Shown: positions 7,832-15,865 of the stretch, in pieces
Position numbering within the stretch: position 1 is the first letter of the stretch
Layout of the letters: every line of letters starts with the position of its first letter
Source of the DNA: CAZGAH01 sp964523295
Lineage (GTDB): Bacteria; Desulfobacterota; Desulfovibrionia; Desulfovibrionales; Desulfovibrionaceae
Direction: 5' to 3'
NCBI GenBank assembly: GCA_964523295.1
Contig: CAZGAH010000068.1
Coordinates: forward strand, 1-22,170
Length of the DNA stretch: 22,170 nt
Program-made: the position numbers and the translations under genes
The notes under the pieces: generated by a model
Told to the model about the DNA's origin: nothing
The model's database searches: none
Seen by the model: the letters and a program-made list of their open reading frames with translations, nothing else

Positions 7832-8525
7832 GTCTGCTCCCCGCGCTGTCCCTGGTTTTTCTCCTCGCTTTTTTTTTGCCGTTTATTCACTGCTGCGCTT
7901 TGCCGTAAACATCGGCATCATCGAGCGCCCGCTGTTCCTCGGGCTGGTCTGGGGGCTGGCCACGGGCGACTGGAGCGTCGGCCTTGGCGTGGCCATATTC
8001 TTTGAACTCTTCTGGCTCGACCAGATTCCCGCCGGCACGCATCTCCCGCCCAATGCGGCCCTGGGAGCGCTCATGGCCCTGGGCCTGGCCCGCGGGCTGG
8101 ATATCCGGACGCCAGGTGCGCTCGCGCTGCCGCTGGGGCTTTCTGTCGCGCTGTCCCTGCTCGGAGCGCGGCTGGAGGTATTCCAGCGCAAGTGGCAGGA
8201 CGCCGGCTACAACGAGCTGCTGCGCTGGGCCAGACGCTCAGCCCAGACCCGCTCGCCGCACCGCCCGGAGCGTCTCATCCTGCGCTCGATACTGCAGTTG
8301 CTCGTCCTGCACTTCGTCTTCTTCTCCCTGGGCCTGCTCACCCTGCTCGGCCTGCTTTCCCCGCTCTACGACGCCCTGGGCCACACCACGCTACGCGTTC
8401 CCCTCGGCTGGGGTCAGCTCTGGTTTCTCGCCGCCGTGGGCGGCGTCGTGGCCCTGCGCCTGAAAAAGGCCTGCGTGCTCTTTGCCATAGTGGTCCTGGC
8501 CCTCTCGGTCTGGCATCTCGTGTGA
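7825..8525 (+). pseudogene. PTS mannose/sorbose-family EIIC, frameshifted at a T9 run
   Basis: EIIC forms the membrane sugar channel together with EIID. From ATG 7825 (inside the EIIB stop region) the frame reads a hydrophobic start, MVSLLPALSLVFLLAFF, then hits TAA at 7906-7908. The family sequence continues in the -1 frame directly after a run of nine T at 7869-7877: SLLRFAVNIGIIERPLFLG, then FFELFWLDQIPAGTHLPPN, up to the TGA at 8523-8525. One extra T would restore an intact protein of about 233 residues with roughly six hydrophobic segments. This may be a real mutation, a homopolymer sequencing error, or slippage-dependent expression. No EIID gene follows, so the permease is incomplete at this locus. 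Confidence 0.8.
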
Positions 8526-8554
8526 TTCCGGCGCCGGAAACCCGGCCCGCGGGC
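8526..8554. repeat. Two perfect palindromes after the EIIC stop
   Basis: TTCCGGCGCCGGAA (8526-8539) is a perfect 14-base palindrome beginning one base after the EIIC stop; GCCCGCGGGC (8545-8554) is a perfect 10-base palindrome. Without loops or a T-run they are not clear terminators; they could be protein-binding sites or fold together with the following GC-rich bases. Confidence 0.35.
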
Positions 8555-8561
8555 GTACCGC

Positions 8562-8596
8562 TTGCCCGGGGGGCTCGTGTCGGGTAGGATGATAAT
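8562..8596 (+). promoter_or_regulatory. Possible sigma-70 promoter of the AlbA_2/ParA pair
   Basis: TTGCCC (8562-8567) and TAGGAT (8585-8590) are separated by 17 bases, each matching consensus at four of six positions. GATAAT at 8591-8596 is an alternative -10. Either would place the transcript start near 8597-8603, which would favour the ATG at 8648 over the one at 8597. Confidence 0.3.
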
Positions 8597-8647
8597 ATGA
8601 GGAGGGCGCTTTCCTTGGATTTGCCCGACCATGGAGACCTGCAAACT

Positions 8648-9982
8648 ATGAACGATGAAGAACTGCTTGCGCTCCTCATTGACATCGAATCTGACCGCGC
8701 GGAGCGGAAGGAGAAGGCGTCGGACGGGGATAAAATCCGCCAGGCGATTTGCGCTTTCGCCAATGACCTGGCTGGATACCAGCTGCCAGGGGTCTTGTTC
8801 GTAGGCGTCAATGACAAAGGGACGCCCACCGGGTTACCCGTCACGGACAGATTGCTCCAGACCTTGGCATCCATGCGCGATGACGGGAACATTTTGCCCT
8901 TTCCCTCGCTGACGGTCCAGAAGCGGCGCCTCAAGGATGCGGACGTGGCTGTGGTTCTGGTACGCCCGGCCGATGCGCCCCCGGTGCGCTTCAAGGGCGT
9001 GGTCTGGATTCGCAGTGGCCCGCGTCGCGGTATCGCCACGTCGGACGAGGAACGGCGTCTTAATGAAAAGCGACGGTTCAAAGACCTGCCGGCTGATCTG
9101 CATCATTTTGAATCCGCAACGCTGACCGACCTTGACGAGATGCTTTTCCGACGTGTCTATCTGCCTGCCGCCATGTCCGCCGAGGTTCTTGAGCAGACTC
9201 AGCGTGACGAGGCGGCGGTGGGAACTTGGTNNNNNNNNNNGGGTCCGGGCGGCGAGCAGGCGCTCCCAGCTGGCTGCGGCGCGGGCCGGCGCCCGGGTGT
9301 CGCGCAAGAAGCGCAGGTCGCGCGTCACGCCGGTGAAAAGGGCGTCCATTTCGAACACCAGTTGATCGCCACAAAGTTCGCCCATCCGGGGCCGCCTGCA
9401 TGTCCTACGCTTCTTGGTCTTTTGACCGTGGGCAAAAACCCTGTGGATTGTTTTCCCGGCGCCTACGTCCAATTTTTGCGTATCGATGGCACTGAGTTGG
9501 GCGATCCCATCAAGACGGCACATGAACTTCGCGGCGCACTTCCTGATCTGATGAAGGACCTGGAAGAACTGTTGAAGCTCCATATTCAGACGTTTGTTGA
9601 TTTCACCTCAGGCCCGGTCGAGGTGCAGACGCCGGACTATCCCCTGGTCGCGCTCCAGCAACTCGCCCGCAACGCAATCCTGCACCGTAGCTACGAAAAC
9701 ACCAATGCGCCCGTGCGCATTACATGGTTCAATGATCGGGTAGAAATCCAGAATCCCGGCGGCCCCTACGGAATCGTTACCAAACAGAATTTCGGACAAG
9801 CCGGCGCCTATGACTACCGCAACCCGAATCTTGCGGCGGTGCTCAAGGAACTCGGCTATGTTCAACGGTTTGGCCACGGTATCGCCACAGCGCGTCGGGA
9901 GCTGGAGAAGAACAGCAATCCGTCGCCTGAGTTCCTGGTCGAAGACTCGCATGTCGCCGTGATACTATGGAGGCGCGTATGA
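8648..9982 (+). CDS. AlbA_2 / HATPase_c_4 domain ATP-binding protein (RecG-like, divergent AAA-4 type)
   Basis: This belongs to the family often annotated as putative transcriptional regulator or ATP-binding protein with an AlbA_2 (Schlafen-type) N-terminus. The N-terminal domain starts with EELLALL..ESDRAERKE, then FANDLAGYQLPGVLFVGVNDKG, and ends near VWIRSGPRRGIAT. The C-terminal GHKL-type domain has QQLARNAILHRSYE, EIQNPGGPYG and RFGHGIATARREL. The family N-terminus fits ATG 8648; ATG 8597 is also in frame, with an AGGA site 7 bases before it. A 10-N gap (9231-9240) interrupts it, and about 110 bases after the gap do not look like this family, which resumes near 9353 (HQLIATKFA). The stop overlaps the ParA-like start (ATGA at 9979-9982). 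The biological role of this family is not established; a DNA- or nucleic-acid-linked role is inferred. Confidence 0.8.
   Translation: MNDEELLALLIDIESDRAERKEKASDGDKIRQAICAFANDLAGYQLPGVLFVGVNDKGTPTGLPVTDRLLQTLASMRDDGNILPFPSLTVQKRRLKDADVAVVLVRPADAPPVRFKGVVWIRSGPRRGIATSDEERRLNEKRRFKDLPADLHHFESATLTDLDEMLFRRVYLPAAMSAEVLEQTQRDEAAVGTWXXXXGPGGEQALPAGCGAGRRPGVAQEAQVARHAGEKGVHFEHQLIATKFAHPGPPACPTLLGLLTVGKNPVDCFPGAYVQFLRIDGTELGDPIKTAHELRGALPDLMKDLEELLKLHIQTFVDFTSGPVEVQTPDYPLVALQQLARNAILHRSYENTNAPVRITWFNDRVEIQNPGGPYGIVTKQNFGQAGAYDYRNPNLAAVLKELGYVQRFGHGIATARRELEKNSNPSPEFLVEDSHVAVILWRRV
9231..9240. other. Assembly gap (10 N)
   Basis: Ten N inside the AlbA_2-type gene. The left flank reads as family sequence up to about EQTQRD; the right flank (9241 to about 9352) does not, which suggests a chimeric contig end or an unresolved repeat. 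Confidence 0.97.
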
Positions 9983-10971
9983 GCAAACCGGTCATCGCTT
10001 TTTTCAACAACAAAGGCGGGGTGGGGAAGACGGCCATGGTCTGCCACCTCTCCTGGATGCTCGCCGAGATGGGATTGCGCGTGGTCGCCGGTGATCTGGA
10101 CCCGCAAGCCAGCTTGTCTGCGGCTTTTTTGGAAGAAGATCGCCTGGAGCAGGTTTTTGTCGCCAACAGACCGAGGCTGACAGTGTACGGCGCCTTGCTG
10201 CCGTTAATCCAGGGTACCGGGGACATCGCGGTGCCGCATCTCGAACTCGTTGACGAGCGCATTGGCCTGCTCATTGGCGATATGGCCTTGTCCTCCTTCG
10301 AGGATCAATTGTCTGAGGTCTGGCCCAAGTGTCTGGATCGTGACGAACGTGCCTTTCGCGTCACCTCGGCCTTCTGGCGCATCCTGCAATCGGCTGCGCA
10401 GGCGCACGAAGCTGATGTCATAGTGGTCGACCTGGGTCCAAACCTAGGAGCAATCAATCGAGCGGCGCTCATCGCCGCCGACTATGTCGTTATCCCCCTG
10501 GGGCCAGACCTTTTCTCGTTGCAAGGTTTGCAGAACGTGGGACCTGCGTTGCGAGACTGGAGAAAACAATGGAAGAAGCGCCTCGAAGAGAATCCAGTTC
10601 GCGAACTCAAGCTTCCTGCAGGACGTATTCAGCCCATCGGTTACATTATTCTGCGTCACGCCATACGATTGGATAGGCCGGTCAAGGCGTACGAACGGTG
10701 GATGGCCCGTTTTCCGTCCACCTACCGGGAAGCTGTTCTCGACAGCCCCGCAGAGCCATCCATAACTGTGAAGGACGACCCCAACTGCATCGCGCGTCTG
10801 AAAGACTACCGCAGCCTCATGCCACTTTCCCAAGAAGCGCGAAAGCCAATGTTCTTCCTGCAGCCCGCCGACGGCGCGCTCGGGGCGCATAGCCTGGCGG
10901 CCAAGGAGTGCTACAGGGATTTTCAACGCGTTGCGGAGATAATTTCCCAACGAGCAGGAGTGGTTCCCTGA
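9979..10971 (+). CDS. ParA/MinD-like P-loop ATPase
   Basis: The 330-residue product has a deviant Walker A box, KGGVGKT at residues 12-18, preceded by the VIAFFNNK strand typical of ParA/Soj ATPases. GDLDPQASLS near residue 40 is the second lysine-independent loop, and DVIVVDLGPNLGAINRAAL near 145 is Walker B-like. The C-terminal half (after about 220) is longer than in plasmid ParA proteins and unfamiliar. GGAGG ends five bases before ATG 9979, which overlaps the upstream stop as ATGA; the longer in-frame start at 9967 is less likely. No ParB gene or parS-like repeats are nearby, so this is probably not a simple partition system. Coupling to the AlbA_2/HATPase gene suggests the two act together. 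Confidence 0.88.
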   Translation: MSKPVIAFFNNKGGVGKTAMVCHLSWMLAEMGLRVVAGDLDPQASLSAAFLEEDRLEQVFVANRPRLTVYGALLPLIQGTGDIAVPHLELVDERIGLLIGDMALSSFEDQLSEVWPKCLDRDERAFRVTSAFWRILQSAAQAHEADVIVVDLGPNLGAINRAALIAADYVVIPLGPDLFSLQGLQNVGPALRDWRKQWKKRLEENPVRELKLPAGRIQPIGYIILRHAIRLDRPVKAYERWMARFPSTYREAVLDSPAEPSITVKDDPNCIARLKDYRSLMPLSQEARKPMFFLQPADGALGAHSLAAKECYRDFQRVAEIISQRAGVVP

Positions 10972-11520
10972 CGGTACGCGCTCGCCGGTCCTGGACATTT
11001 TCAACAAAATGGACATACCCACTTCAATGACTGGAGCATCCCAAATCCCCAACCAGATTCCTGTGCCGCCGGAGCTTCCTGAGCCGATACCTGAGCCCGT
11101 TCCGGTCTTCATCACGCACGTCAGGACGGGGAACCAGCTCCTCCGGGCCGGAGTCTCGCAACCCGAAGCTGGGAATCAAGCGCTGCTTGCCCGAATTGGC
11201 CGACGTGAGACCAAACTGAACCAGAACGCCAGCGATTCCGGAAAGCCCCCCTCCGGCGTCAACCCTTTCCGGGCCAAGCAAAAAATTAAAAAACGAATAT
11301 CCAGATCGAAGCCGGATTCAACTGGTTGCAGGGTGAACCTGTGGCTGCTGATATGAGTGCAACTGCTCATCCCCATGACCGCCGGCGCCGGTACCGCACT
11401 CTGCATATCGAACGGACGTCCTGGTCCCTGGCTCTGTGTCCCTACCCTGCCTCGCCCCTGACGCCCGCGCACTCCCGGTTGCCGCGTCGAATCTTCTCAC
11501 CGCAAGGACCGCACTAAGCC
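10972..11520. other. Long intergenic region, no convincing gene
   Basis: 549 bases without a supported gene. The longest + frame (11009-11356) is Pro/Glu- and Lys-rich without a recognisable domain or good ribosome site. Small inverted repeats are present: CATTTT/AAAATG at 10996-11011, and CCGGAAAG/CTTTCCGG at 11238-11272. The latter is followed by an A-rich stretch (11280-11300), the wrong polarity for a + strand terminator. It may be a degraded accessory region. Confidence 0.5.
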
Positions 11521-13218
11521 ATGCCTCCCGTACCCATACCCTCGCTCTCACCCGCAGCCACCCGCTGGCCCTCACTGCGCGCCCTGCTTGCCCTCGTTGC
11601 GCTGGTTGCCTTCTTTTTCTGGTTTGCTGCCGAGATGCGGACCCACGACTTCATCTATTACGATACCATGGATTTCGTTGTCGGCAATACGCAGTTGCAT
11701 CACGGCCTGGACATCGCCACCCTGCGCTACGCATTCACCACCTTCGACTTCGGCATGTGGCAGCCCCTGACCTGGCTGTCGCACGCGCTGGACTGGTCGC
11801 TTTTCGGAGCGAATCCGGCCGCGCATCACCTGATCAACCTGCTGCTCCACTGCGCCAACGTCTGGCTGCTGTTTCTATTTCTCCGTAAGGCCACGGGCGC
11901 CTGGTGGCGCGCGGTATTCGTTGCGGCGCTGTTCGCCATCCACCCCGTCAACGTGGAGGCCGTCGCCTGGACGGTCGAGCGCAAGGGGCTGCTGGCCGCG
12001 CTGTTTCTGCTGCTCGCCCTGCTCGCCTGGAGCGCCTGGGTCCGAAACGGGCATCGCCGGGCCTGGGTGGCGGCCCTGTGCTGCTTCGCCCTGGGACTGC
12101 TGGCCAAGGCCTCGATCATTACCCTGCCGGCGCTGTTGCTGCTGCTCGACTACTGGCCCTTCGGCCGGACGGCCTTCAGCGCCCGCACCACGACGCAGCC
12201 GGGCACGCTCCCGGTCCCCCTGTGGCGTTTGCTCCTGGAAAAACTTCCCTTTCTTCTCGTTGCCCTGGCAGGCGGCATCGCTACCTACCACGCGCAGACC
12301 AGCGGGTACGCGGCGCGCCCATTCAATCCCGCCGACATCGGCAATCGCCTCGGCGTCGTTGCCCTGTACTACGTGCAGTATCTCGGCATGTTGCTGGCCC
12401 CGCACGATCTGGGATTGCTCTATCCGGGAAAAAACAGCGTACCCCTCTTCGCGGCGCTGAGTTCCGGGCTGGCGCTGCTCCTGCTCAGCTATGCGGCCGT
12501 GCGCAACGCACGGACGCACCCCTACGGCATCGTGGGCTGGGGCTGGTTTCTCATTGCCTTTCTGCCGGTCATCCAGTTCCTTCAGGTCAGCCAGCACGGC
12601 CTGGCGGATCGTTACTGTTACGTGCCGGAAATCGGCATCTTCATCGTCGCCTCCTGGGGGCTGGCCCGCCTCTGCAGCCGGGGGGCGGAACGAGAAGCGG
12701 CCCGTGGCGTCTGCGCCGTCGCCGGGGTCGTGCTCGTCGTCGCCTGCGCCGTCCTGGCCATGCGTCAGCTGCAATTCTGGCAAAACTCCGAAACCCTGTA
12801 CAAGAAGACCCTGGCCTCGACGGTCGCAAACGACCGCATGGCGCTGTACCTGGGCATGTATTTGAACAAGACCGGACGCGAGACAGAGGCCTTGCATTAT
12901 CTCCAGGAGGCCATACGCATTGACCGCGCCAACACCGCCGCGTACTACTCCACCAACGCGATGAAGGCCTTGCGGCGCAACGATCTTGTCGAGGCCTTGA
13001 AAGAGCTGCAGAACGCCCTGCTCATCGTGCCCGAAGATACGTGGCTGCGCACCCTCTCGGGAGCGGTTCTGCTGCAACTCGGGCAACCGCGCGAGGCCGC
13101 CGAGGCCTTCCGCCAGACCCTGGAACGCGTGCCCGCGGACCCCGCAGCGCGCGAGGGACTGGCCCGGGCGCAAAAACACATCGACGCAGCCGAGCCGCCG
13201 TCGCCGGCCGCCGAATAG
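11521..13218 (+). CDS. TMTC-like multi-spanning membrane protein with C-terminal TPR repeats
   Basis: The 565-residue protein matches the bacterial group annotated as tetratricopeptide repeat protein with a GT-C/TMTC-like membrane part. The first periplasmic loop has YYDTMDFVVGN (about 46-56) and WQPLTWLSHALDW (about 80-92), counterparts of the acidic catalytic loop and WQP(L)TWLSH motif of the family. AIHPVNVEAVAWTVERKG follows near 139. About ten hydrophobic segments extend to residue 420. Residues about 430-560 form three or more TPR-like helical pairs. GT-C proteins of this kind are thought to move sugars from polyprenyl carriers to acceptors; the substrate is unknown. ATG 11521 has AAGGA about 12 bases upstream. 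The GT4 gene follows 15 bases later, suggesting one glycan-related operon. Confidence 0.85.
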   Translation: MPPVPIPSLSPAATRWPSLRALLALVALVAFFFWFAAEMRTHDFIYYDTMDFVVGNTQLHHGLDIATLRYAFTTFDFGMWQPLTWLSHALDWSLFGANPAAHHLINLLLHCANVWLLFLFLRKATGAWWRAVFVAALFAIHPVNVEAVAWTVERKGLLAALFLLLALLAWSAWVRNGHRRAWVAALCCFALGLLAKASIITLPALLLLLDYWPFGRTAFSARTTTQPGTLPVPLWRLLLEKLPFLLVALAGGIATYHAQTSGYAARPFNPADIGNRLGVVALYYVQYLGMLLAPHDLGLLYPGKNSVPLFAALSSGLALLLLSYAAVRNARTHPYGIVGWGWFLIAFLPVIQFLQVSQHGLADRYCYVPEIGIFIVASWGLARLCSRGAEREAARGVCAVAGVVLVVACAVLAMRQLQFWQNSETLYKKTLASTVANDRMALYLGMYLNKTGRETEALHYLQEAIRIDRANTAAYYSTNAMKALRRNDLVEALKELQNALLIVPEDTWLRTLSGAVLLQLGQPREAAEAFRQTLERVPADPAAREGLARAQKHIDAAEPPSPAAE

Positions 13219-13233
13219 ACGGGTGAAGCGGCG

Positions 13234-14325
13234 ATGCGGTTGCAGTTCGTTATCCACTCCCTCAATCTGGGCGGCGCGCAGCGGGTCGTGTCCACGCTGG
13301 CCAACCACTGGGCCGGGCAAGGTTGGGATGTGGGCATCGTCACGCTGGACGACGGGGCGTCCTTCTATACGCTGGACGAGCGGATACGGGTGCAGGGACT
13401 CGACCTGCGCAGGGACTCGTCATCGCCGCTGCAGGCCGTGTGCAACAATGTGCGACGTCTGCGAACCCTGCGCCGCGTGGTCGTAAACAACAGACCGGAC
13501 GTGGTCGTGGCCTTTGTGGATCAGACCAACATGCTCGCGCTGCTGGCACTGGCAGGCAGTGGGTTGCCGGTCGTGGTCTCCGAGCGGACGGATCCGCGCC
13601 GGCATGACATCGGGCGGGTCTGGTCCGGCCTGCGTCGCCTGACCTATCCGCTGGCCCGGGCTCTCGTGGTACAGACCACGTCCATCCGCGACTTTTTTCC
13701 TGCCCGGGTCCGGCGCAAGACCGTGATCATCCCCAATCCGCTCACACCGGCCGGGCAGGACGGCGCGGGGGCCTTGCCGGCGCTGCCGCGCCCGTGCGTC
13801 GTAGCCATGGGCCGGCTGGGACGAGAAAAGGGCTTCGATCTGCTGCTCGCAGCCTTTGCCCGCGTGGCCGGCGCACATCCTGCCTGGCACCTGGTCATTC
13901 TGGGCGAGGGCCGCGAGCGTGCGGCCTTGCAGGCGCAGCGCGCGGCCCTGGGGCTGGAGCAGCGGATCCATCTGCCCGGTGCGGTTTCTCCGGCCTCCGC
14001 CGCATTGCAGCAGGCCGACGCCTTTGTGCTCAGCTCGCGCCGCGAAGGATTCCCCAACGCGCTGCTGGAGGCCATAGCCTGCGGCCTGCCCGCCATCGCC
14101 ACGACCTGCTCCTCCGGACCGGCCGAAATCGTACACGACGGCGAGAACGGCCTGCTCGTCCCTTCCGAAGATCCGGCGTCGCTGGCAGCAGCCCTGGACC
14201 GGCTGCTGGGCGACGCCGCCCTGCGCGCGCGACTTGGCCGCGCCGCCGCCGCTGCGGTCAAACCGTACGCGCTCGAGACCATCGCCGCACGCTGGGAAAC
14301 GCTGCTGGAGCAGGTGCGACGATAA
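13234..14325 (+). CDS. GT4-family glycosyltransferase
   Basis: This 363-residue retaining glycosyltransferase has the GT-B two-domain layout. The N-terminal acceptor domain begins LQFVIHSLNLGGAQRVVSTL, with the GGAQR/GGAE-type motif. The C-terminal nucleotide-sugar domain (about 185-363) has MGRLGREKGFDLLLAAF, HLVILGEGRER and the EX7E motif E271-GFPNALL-E279. It resembles enzymes of capsule, O-antigen or protein glycan assembly that act at the cytoplasmic face of the membrane. Substrate cannot be assigned. It starts 15 bases after the TMTC-like gene and is probably co-transcribed. Terminal residues are Ala-rich but complete. Confidence 0.92.
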   Translation: MRLQFVIHSLNLGGAQRVVSTLANHWAGQGWDVGIVTLDDGASFYTLDERIRVQGLDLRRDSSSPLQAVCNNVRRLRTLRRVVVNNRPDVVVAFVDQTNMLALLALAGSGLPVVVSERTDPRRHDIGRVWSGLRRLTYPLARALVVQTTSIRDFFPARVRRKTVIIPNPLTPAGQDGAGALPALPRPCVVAMGRLGREKGFDLLLAAFARVAGAHPAWHLVILGEGRERAALQAQRAALGLEQRIHLPGAVSPASAALQQADAFVLSSRREGFPNALLEAIACGLPAIATTCSSGPAEIVHDGENGLLVPSEDPASLAAALDRLLGDAALRARLGRAAAAAVKPYALETIAARWETLLEQVRR

Positions 14326-14381
14326 CCGCCAGCCCTCTGCAGCGGCACGCCGACCCTTCATGCAGTGCGCTCAGTTGCCTG

Positions 14382-14409
14382 TTGACAATCCCGTCCGTCC
14401 GCGTAATCA
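14382..14409 (+). promoter_or_regulatory. Possible promoter of the Tat-exported oxidoreductase
   Basis: A perfect TTGACA at 14382-14387 is followed after 16 bases by TAATCA (14404-14409), a poor -10. The position, 43 bases before ATG 14453, is sensible. Confidence 0.3.
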
Positions 14410-14452
14410 GAAATATATCCTGTTTCCCGTATCGGCTACGAACGGAGGGCAC

Positions 14453-15865
14453 ATGGGCGGCGGACAATCACGACGTACTTTCCTGAAAATGGCGGCCCTG
14501 TCCGCCGGCGCGGCAGGCGTGGCCGGCCTGGGGGCGGGCCTGCTCGGCGAGACGGGTATGGATTTCGAGCCCAACAACAGCTACTGGACTCGGGAAAAAC
14601 CTCATCCCTGTGCCCCGCTCGATGGTGATCTGGATGTGGACGTGGCCGTCATCGGCGCCGGATACACCGGGCTTTCGGCTGCCTGGCATCTTGCACAATC
14701 CCTCCCCGGCTCGGACGTCGTCGTCCTGGAGGCCCGGCAGCCTGGTCACGGCGCCTCCGGCAGACACGGGGGGATGGTCCTGCCGATGTTCAGCGCCGAG
14801 TCCTTCGAAATCTGCTCCGACCCGACAACCCACGGCCAGCTCTACGCGATAACCGTGAACGGGATGCGGGCGTTGGAGCGACTCGTCAACGCGACGGGCG
14901 TGGAGTGCGACCTGCAGCTGGATGGCTACATCCACGCCATTCTCGACGAAGAGGACATGGATTACTACAGGCCGTACGTCACGCAGGCGCGACAGGTCGG
15001 CATTCCGCTGGAATTGCTCGACGAGGCCGAGGTGGCGGAAGAACTGGGCAGCGAACTGTACGCCGGCGGCGTATACGACCCGGGCGGCGGCTCGGTCCAC
15101 GCCATGAAGCTGGTCAATGCGTTGACCACGGCAGTGAAAAAGGCCGGCGTGCGCATCTTCGGCGACAGTCCCGTGTTCGGCGTGGAAGAGGGGGAAACCA
15201 TCACCGTACGCGTCGGCGCCGCGGGGCGCACGGTCCGTGCCCGTTCGCTCGTGCTCGCCACCAACGCATACACGACGAAACTCGGGTATTTCGCGAGCGG
15301 CATAGTCCCGATCCATGTTCAGACGGCAGTCACGCCGCCGCTCGACAGGAAAAGACTGTCGGCCACGGGCTGGAAAAGCCGCCTTCCGTTTTATGACAGC
15401 CGCAACGCCCTGTTTCATCTCGTGCTCACGCCGGACAACCGGATCGTGATCGGAGGCGGGAGCGCCGAGTACTTCTTCGGCAACGGCTGGCGCTACAAGG
15501 GCGATCTGCCGGCCATCGCCAGGATGCTGCAGGCCGAACTGGTGCTGATGTATCCGGGGCTCGCAGGCCTGGGCTTCGACTACGTCTGGGACGGAATGAT
15601 CGGAGTGACCCGGGACGACACGCCCGCTGTCGGGGTAACGGGGCGACACCGCAACATCTATTACGGGCTGGCCTGCAACGGCCAGGGCGTCAACCTGGCC
15701 TTCGTCTTTGGCGAAGTCATTGCCGCCCTGCACCAAAAGCGCCCTCATCCGTGGCTGGAAACGCCCTACGCCAGCCACACGCTCCCGTACATCCCCCCGG
15801 AGCCGCTACGCTGGATAGGGGTGCAGGCGGCCATGCGCTATTACGACTGGCAGGACAAGGAGTAG
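14453..15865 (+). CDS. Tat-exported FAD-dependent oxidoreductase (DAO family)
   Basis: The 470-residue product begins with a twin-arginine signal: S6-R7-R8-T-F-L-K followed by an Ala/Gly-rich hydrophobic stretch to about residue 32. The FAD-binding Rossmann motif IGAGYTG lies at 67-73 and ends in VVVLEA, followed by GASGRHGGMVLP. The C-terminus has DGMIGVTRDDTPAVG and YYGLACNGQGVNLAF, typical of the glycine/D-amino acid and gamma-glutamylputrescine oxidase group. It probably oxidises an amine or amino acid, releasing imine; the electron acceptor may be oxygen or a periplasmic carrier. ATG 14453 is chosen over the longer open frame because GGAGGG lies just upstream and the Tat signal starts here. 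It appears monocistronic. Substrate is unknown. Confidence 0.88.
   Translation: MGGGQSRRTFLKMAALSAGAAGVAGLGAGLLGETGMDFEPNNSYWTREKPHPCAPLDGDLDVDVAVIGAGYTGLSAAWHLAQSLPGSDVVVLEARQPGHGASGRHGGMVLPMFSAESFEICSDPTTHGQLYAITVNGMRALERLVNATGVECDLQLDGYIHAILDEEDMDYYRPYVTQARQVGIPLELLDEAEVAEELGSELYAGGVYDPGGGSVHAMKLVNALTTAVKKAGVRIFGDSPVFGVEEGETITVRVGAAGRTVRARSLVLATNAYTTKLGYFASGIVPIHVQTAVTPPLDRKRLSATGWKSRLPFYDSRNALFHLVLTPDNRIVIGGGSAEYFFGNGWRYKGDLPAIARMLQAELVLMYPGLAGLGFDYVWDGMIGVTRDDTPAVGVTGRHRNIYYGLACNGQGVNLAFVFGEVIAALHQKRPHPWLETPYASHTLPYIPPEPLRWIGVQAAMRYYDWQDKE

Noticed and set aside
9979..10971. Plasmid or chromosome partition locus (parAB)
   Set aside because: No ParB-like gene and no parS-like repeats nearby; the partner is an AlbA_2/HATPase protein instead.
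11238..11300. Inverted repeat CCGGAAAG/CTTTCCGG as a terminator
   Set aside because: The A-rich stretch follows the stem on the + strand, and no T-run follows on the minus strand, so polarity is wrong for either direction.
11009..11356. 115-codon Pro/Glu-rich frame (PEPIPEPVP) after the ParA-like gene
   Set aside because: No convincing ribosome site, no domain, odd composition; treated as non-coding or degraded.
11875..13320. 481-codon minus-strand frame opposite the TMTC-like gene
   Set aside because: Antisense shadow of a GC-rich gene with clear family motifs on the + strand.
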